The notes under the pieces are model-generated. The model was not told the origin of the DNA. It was given only the letters and a program-made list of their open reading frames with translations, and did no database searches. A program made the translations under genes and the position numbers. Positions 5,317-5,356 of a stretch of 5,356 bases of DNA are shown one piece after another. This DNA comes from an uncultured Phycisphaerae bacterium (GTDB lineage: Bacteria; Planctomycetota; Phycisphaerae; Phycisphaerales; SM1A02). The stretch covers positions 1 through 5,356 of the forward strand of contig CALCOW010000065.1 of the NCBI GenBank assembly GCA_937899935.1. Direction: 5' to 3'. The first letter of the stretch is position 1. Each line of letters opens with the position of its first letter.

Positions 5317-5356
5317 ATAAGAATTCACCTAAGCTCTCGATAGCGGCAAAGCGAGT
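5303..5356 (-). CDS. Possible C-terminal end of an upstream gene (17 codons)
   Basis: From the right edge one minus-strand frame stays open for 17 codons, ending ESLGEFLFKRQ and a TGA at 5303-5305; the other two frames stop within ten codons. In related operons flbD, a small protein, lies just before motA, and a short basic ending would suit it. The stretch is too short to identify and could be open by chance. Confidence 0.25.
   Translation of the reverse strand, partial: TRFAAIESLGEFLFKRQ

Overview
The window is a single flagellar operon read entirely on the minus strand. In transcription order (right to left) it holds motA, motB, fliL, fliN, fliO, fliP, fliQ and the first 59 codons of fliR, which runs off the left edge. 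Every assigned gene has recognisable family motifs. The spacing is that of one transcription unit: motA-motB gap 3 nt, motB-fliL gap 1 nt, fliO-fliP ATGA overlap, fliP-fliQ gap 10 nt, fliQ-fliR gap 42 nt. Larger gaps lie only around fliN (about 224 nt before it, 83 nt after it).

Functionally the genes fall into three parts. MotA and MotB are the stator ion channel, with FliL as the stator-associated membrane protein. FliN belongs to the cytoplasmic switch (C-ring). FliO, FliP, FliQ and FliR form or assemble the type III export gate. The order matches the block flbD-motA-motB-fliL-fliM-fliN-fliO-fliP-fliQ-fliR-flhB known from spirochaetes and other deep-branching flagellates, except that fliM is missing between fliL and fliN. 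The MotA protein is of the PomA (sodium) subtype by its motifs.

Organism: a Gram-negative, flagellated bacterium of mid GC content. A planctomycete (for instance Phycisphaerae) is my best guess from the gene order and the divergent FliL, FliO and MotB, but no taxonomic marker is present, so this is tentative. I see no mobile element, CRISPR array, RNA gene or sign of recent transfer.

Right of motA, 122 nt carry a sequence with an exact match to the FliA (sigma-28) -10 element GCCGATAA, and perhaps the last 17 codons of an upstream gene. I did not find an undescribed system. The points worth a second look are the missing fliM and what fills its place, a MotB whose peptidoglycan-binding GHTD motif reads GHAA, the sigma-28-like promoter ahead of export-gate genes, an unusually long FliO, and a possible 36-codon ORF linking fliL to fliN.
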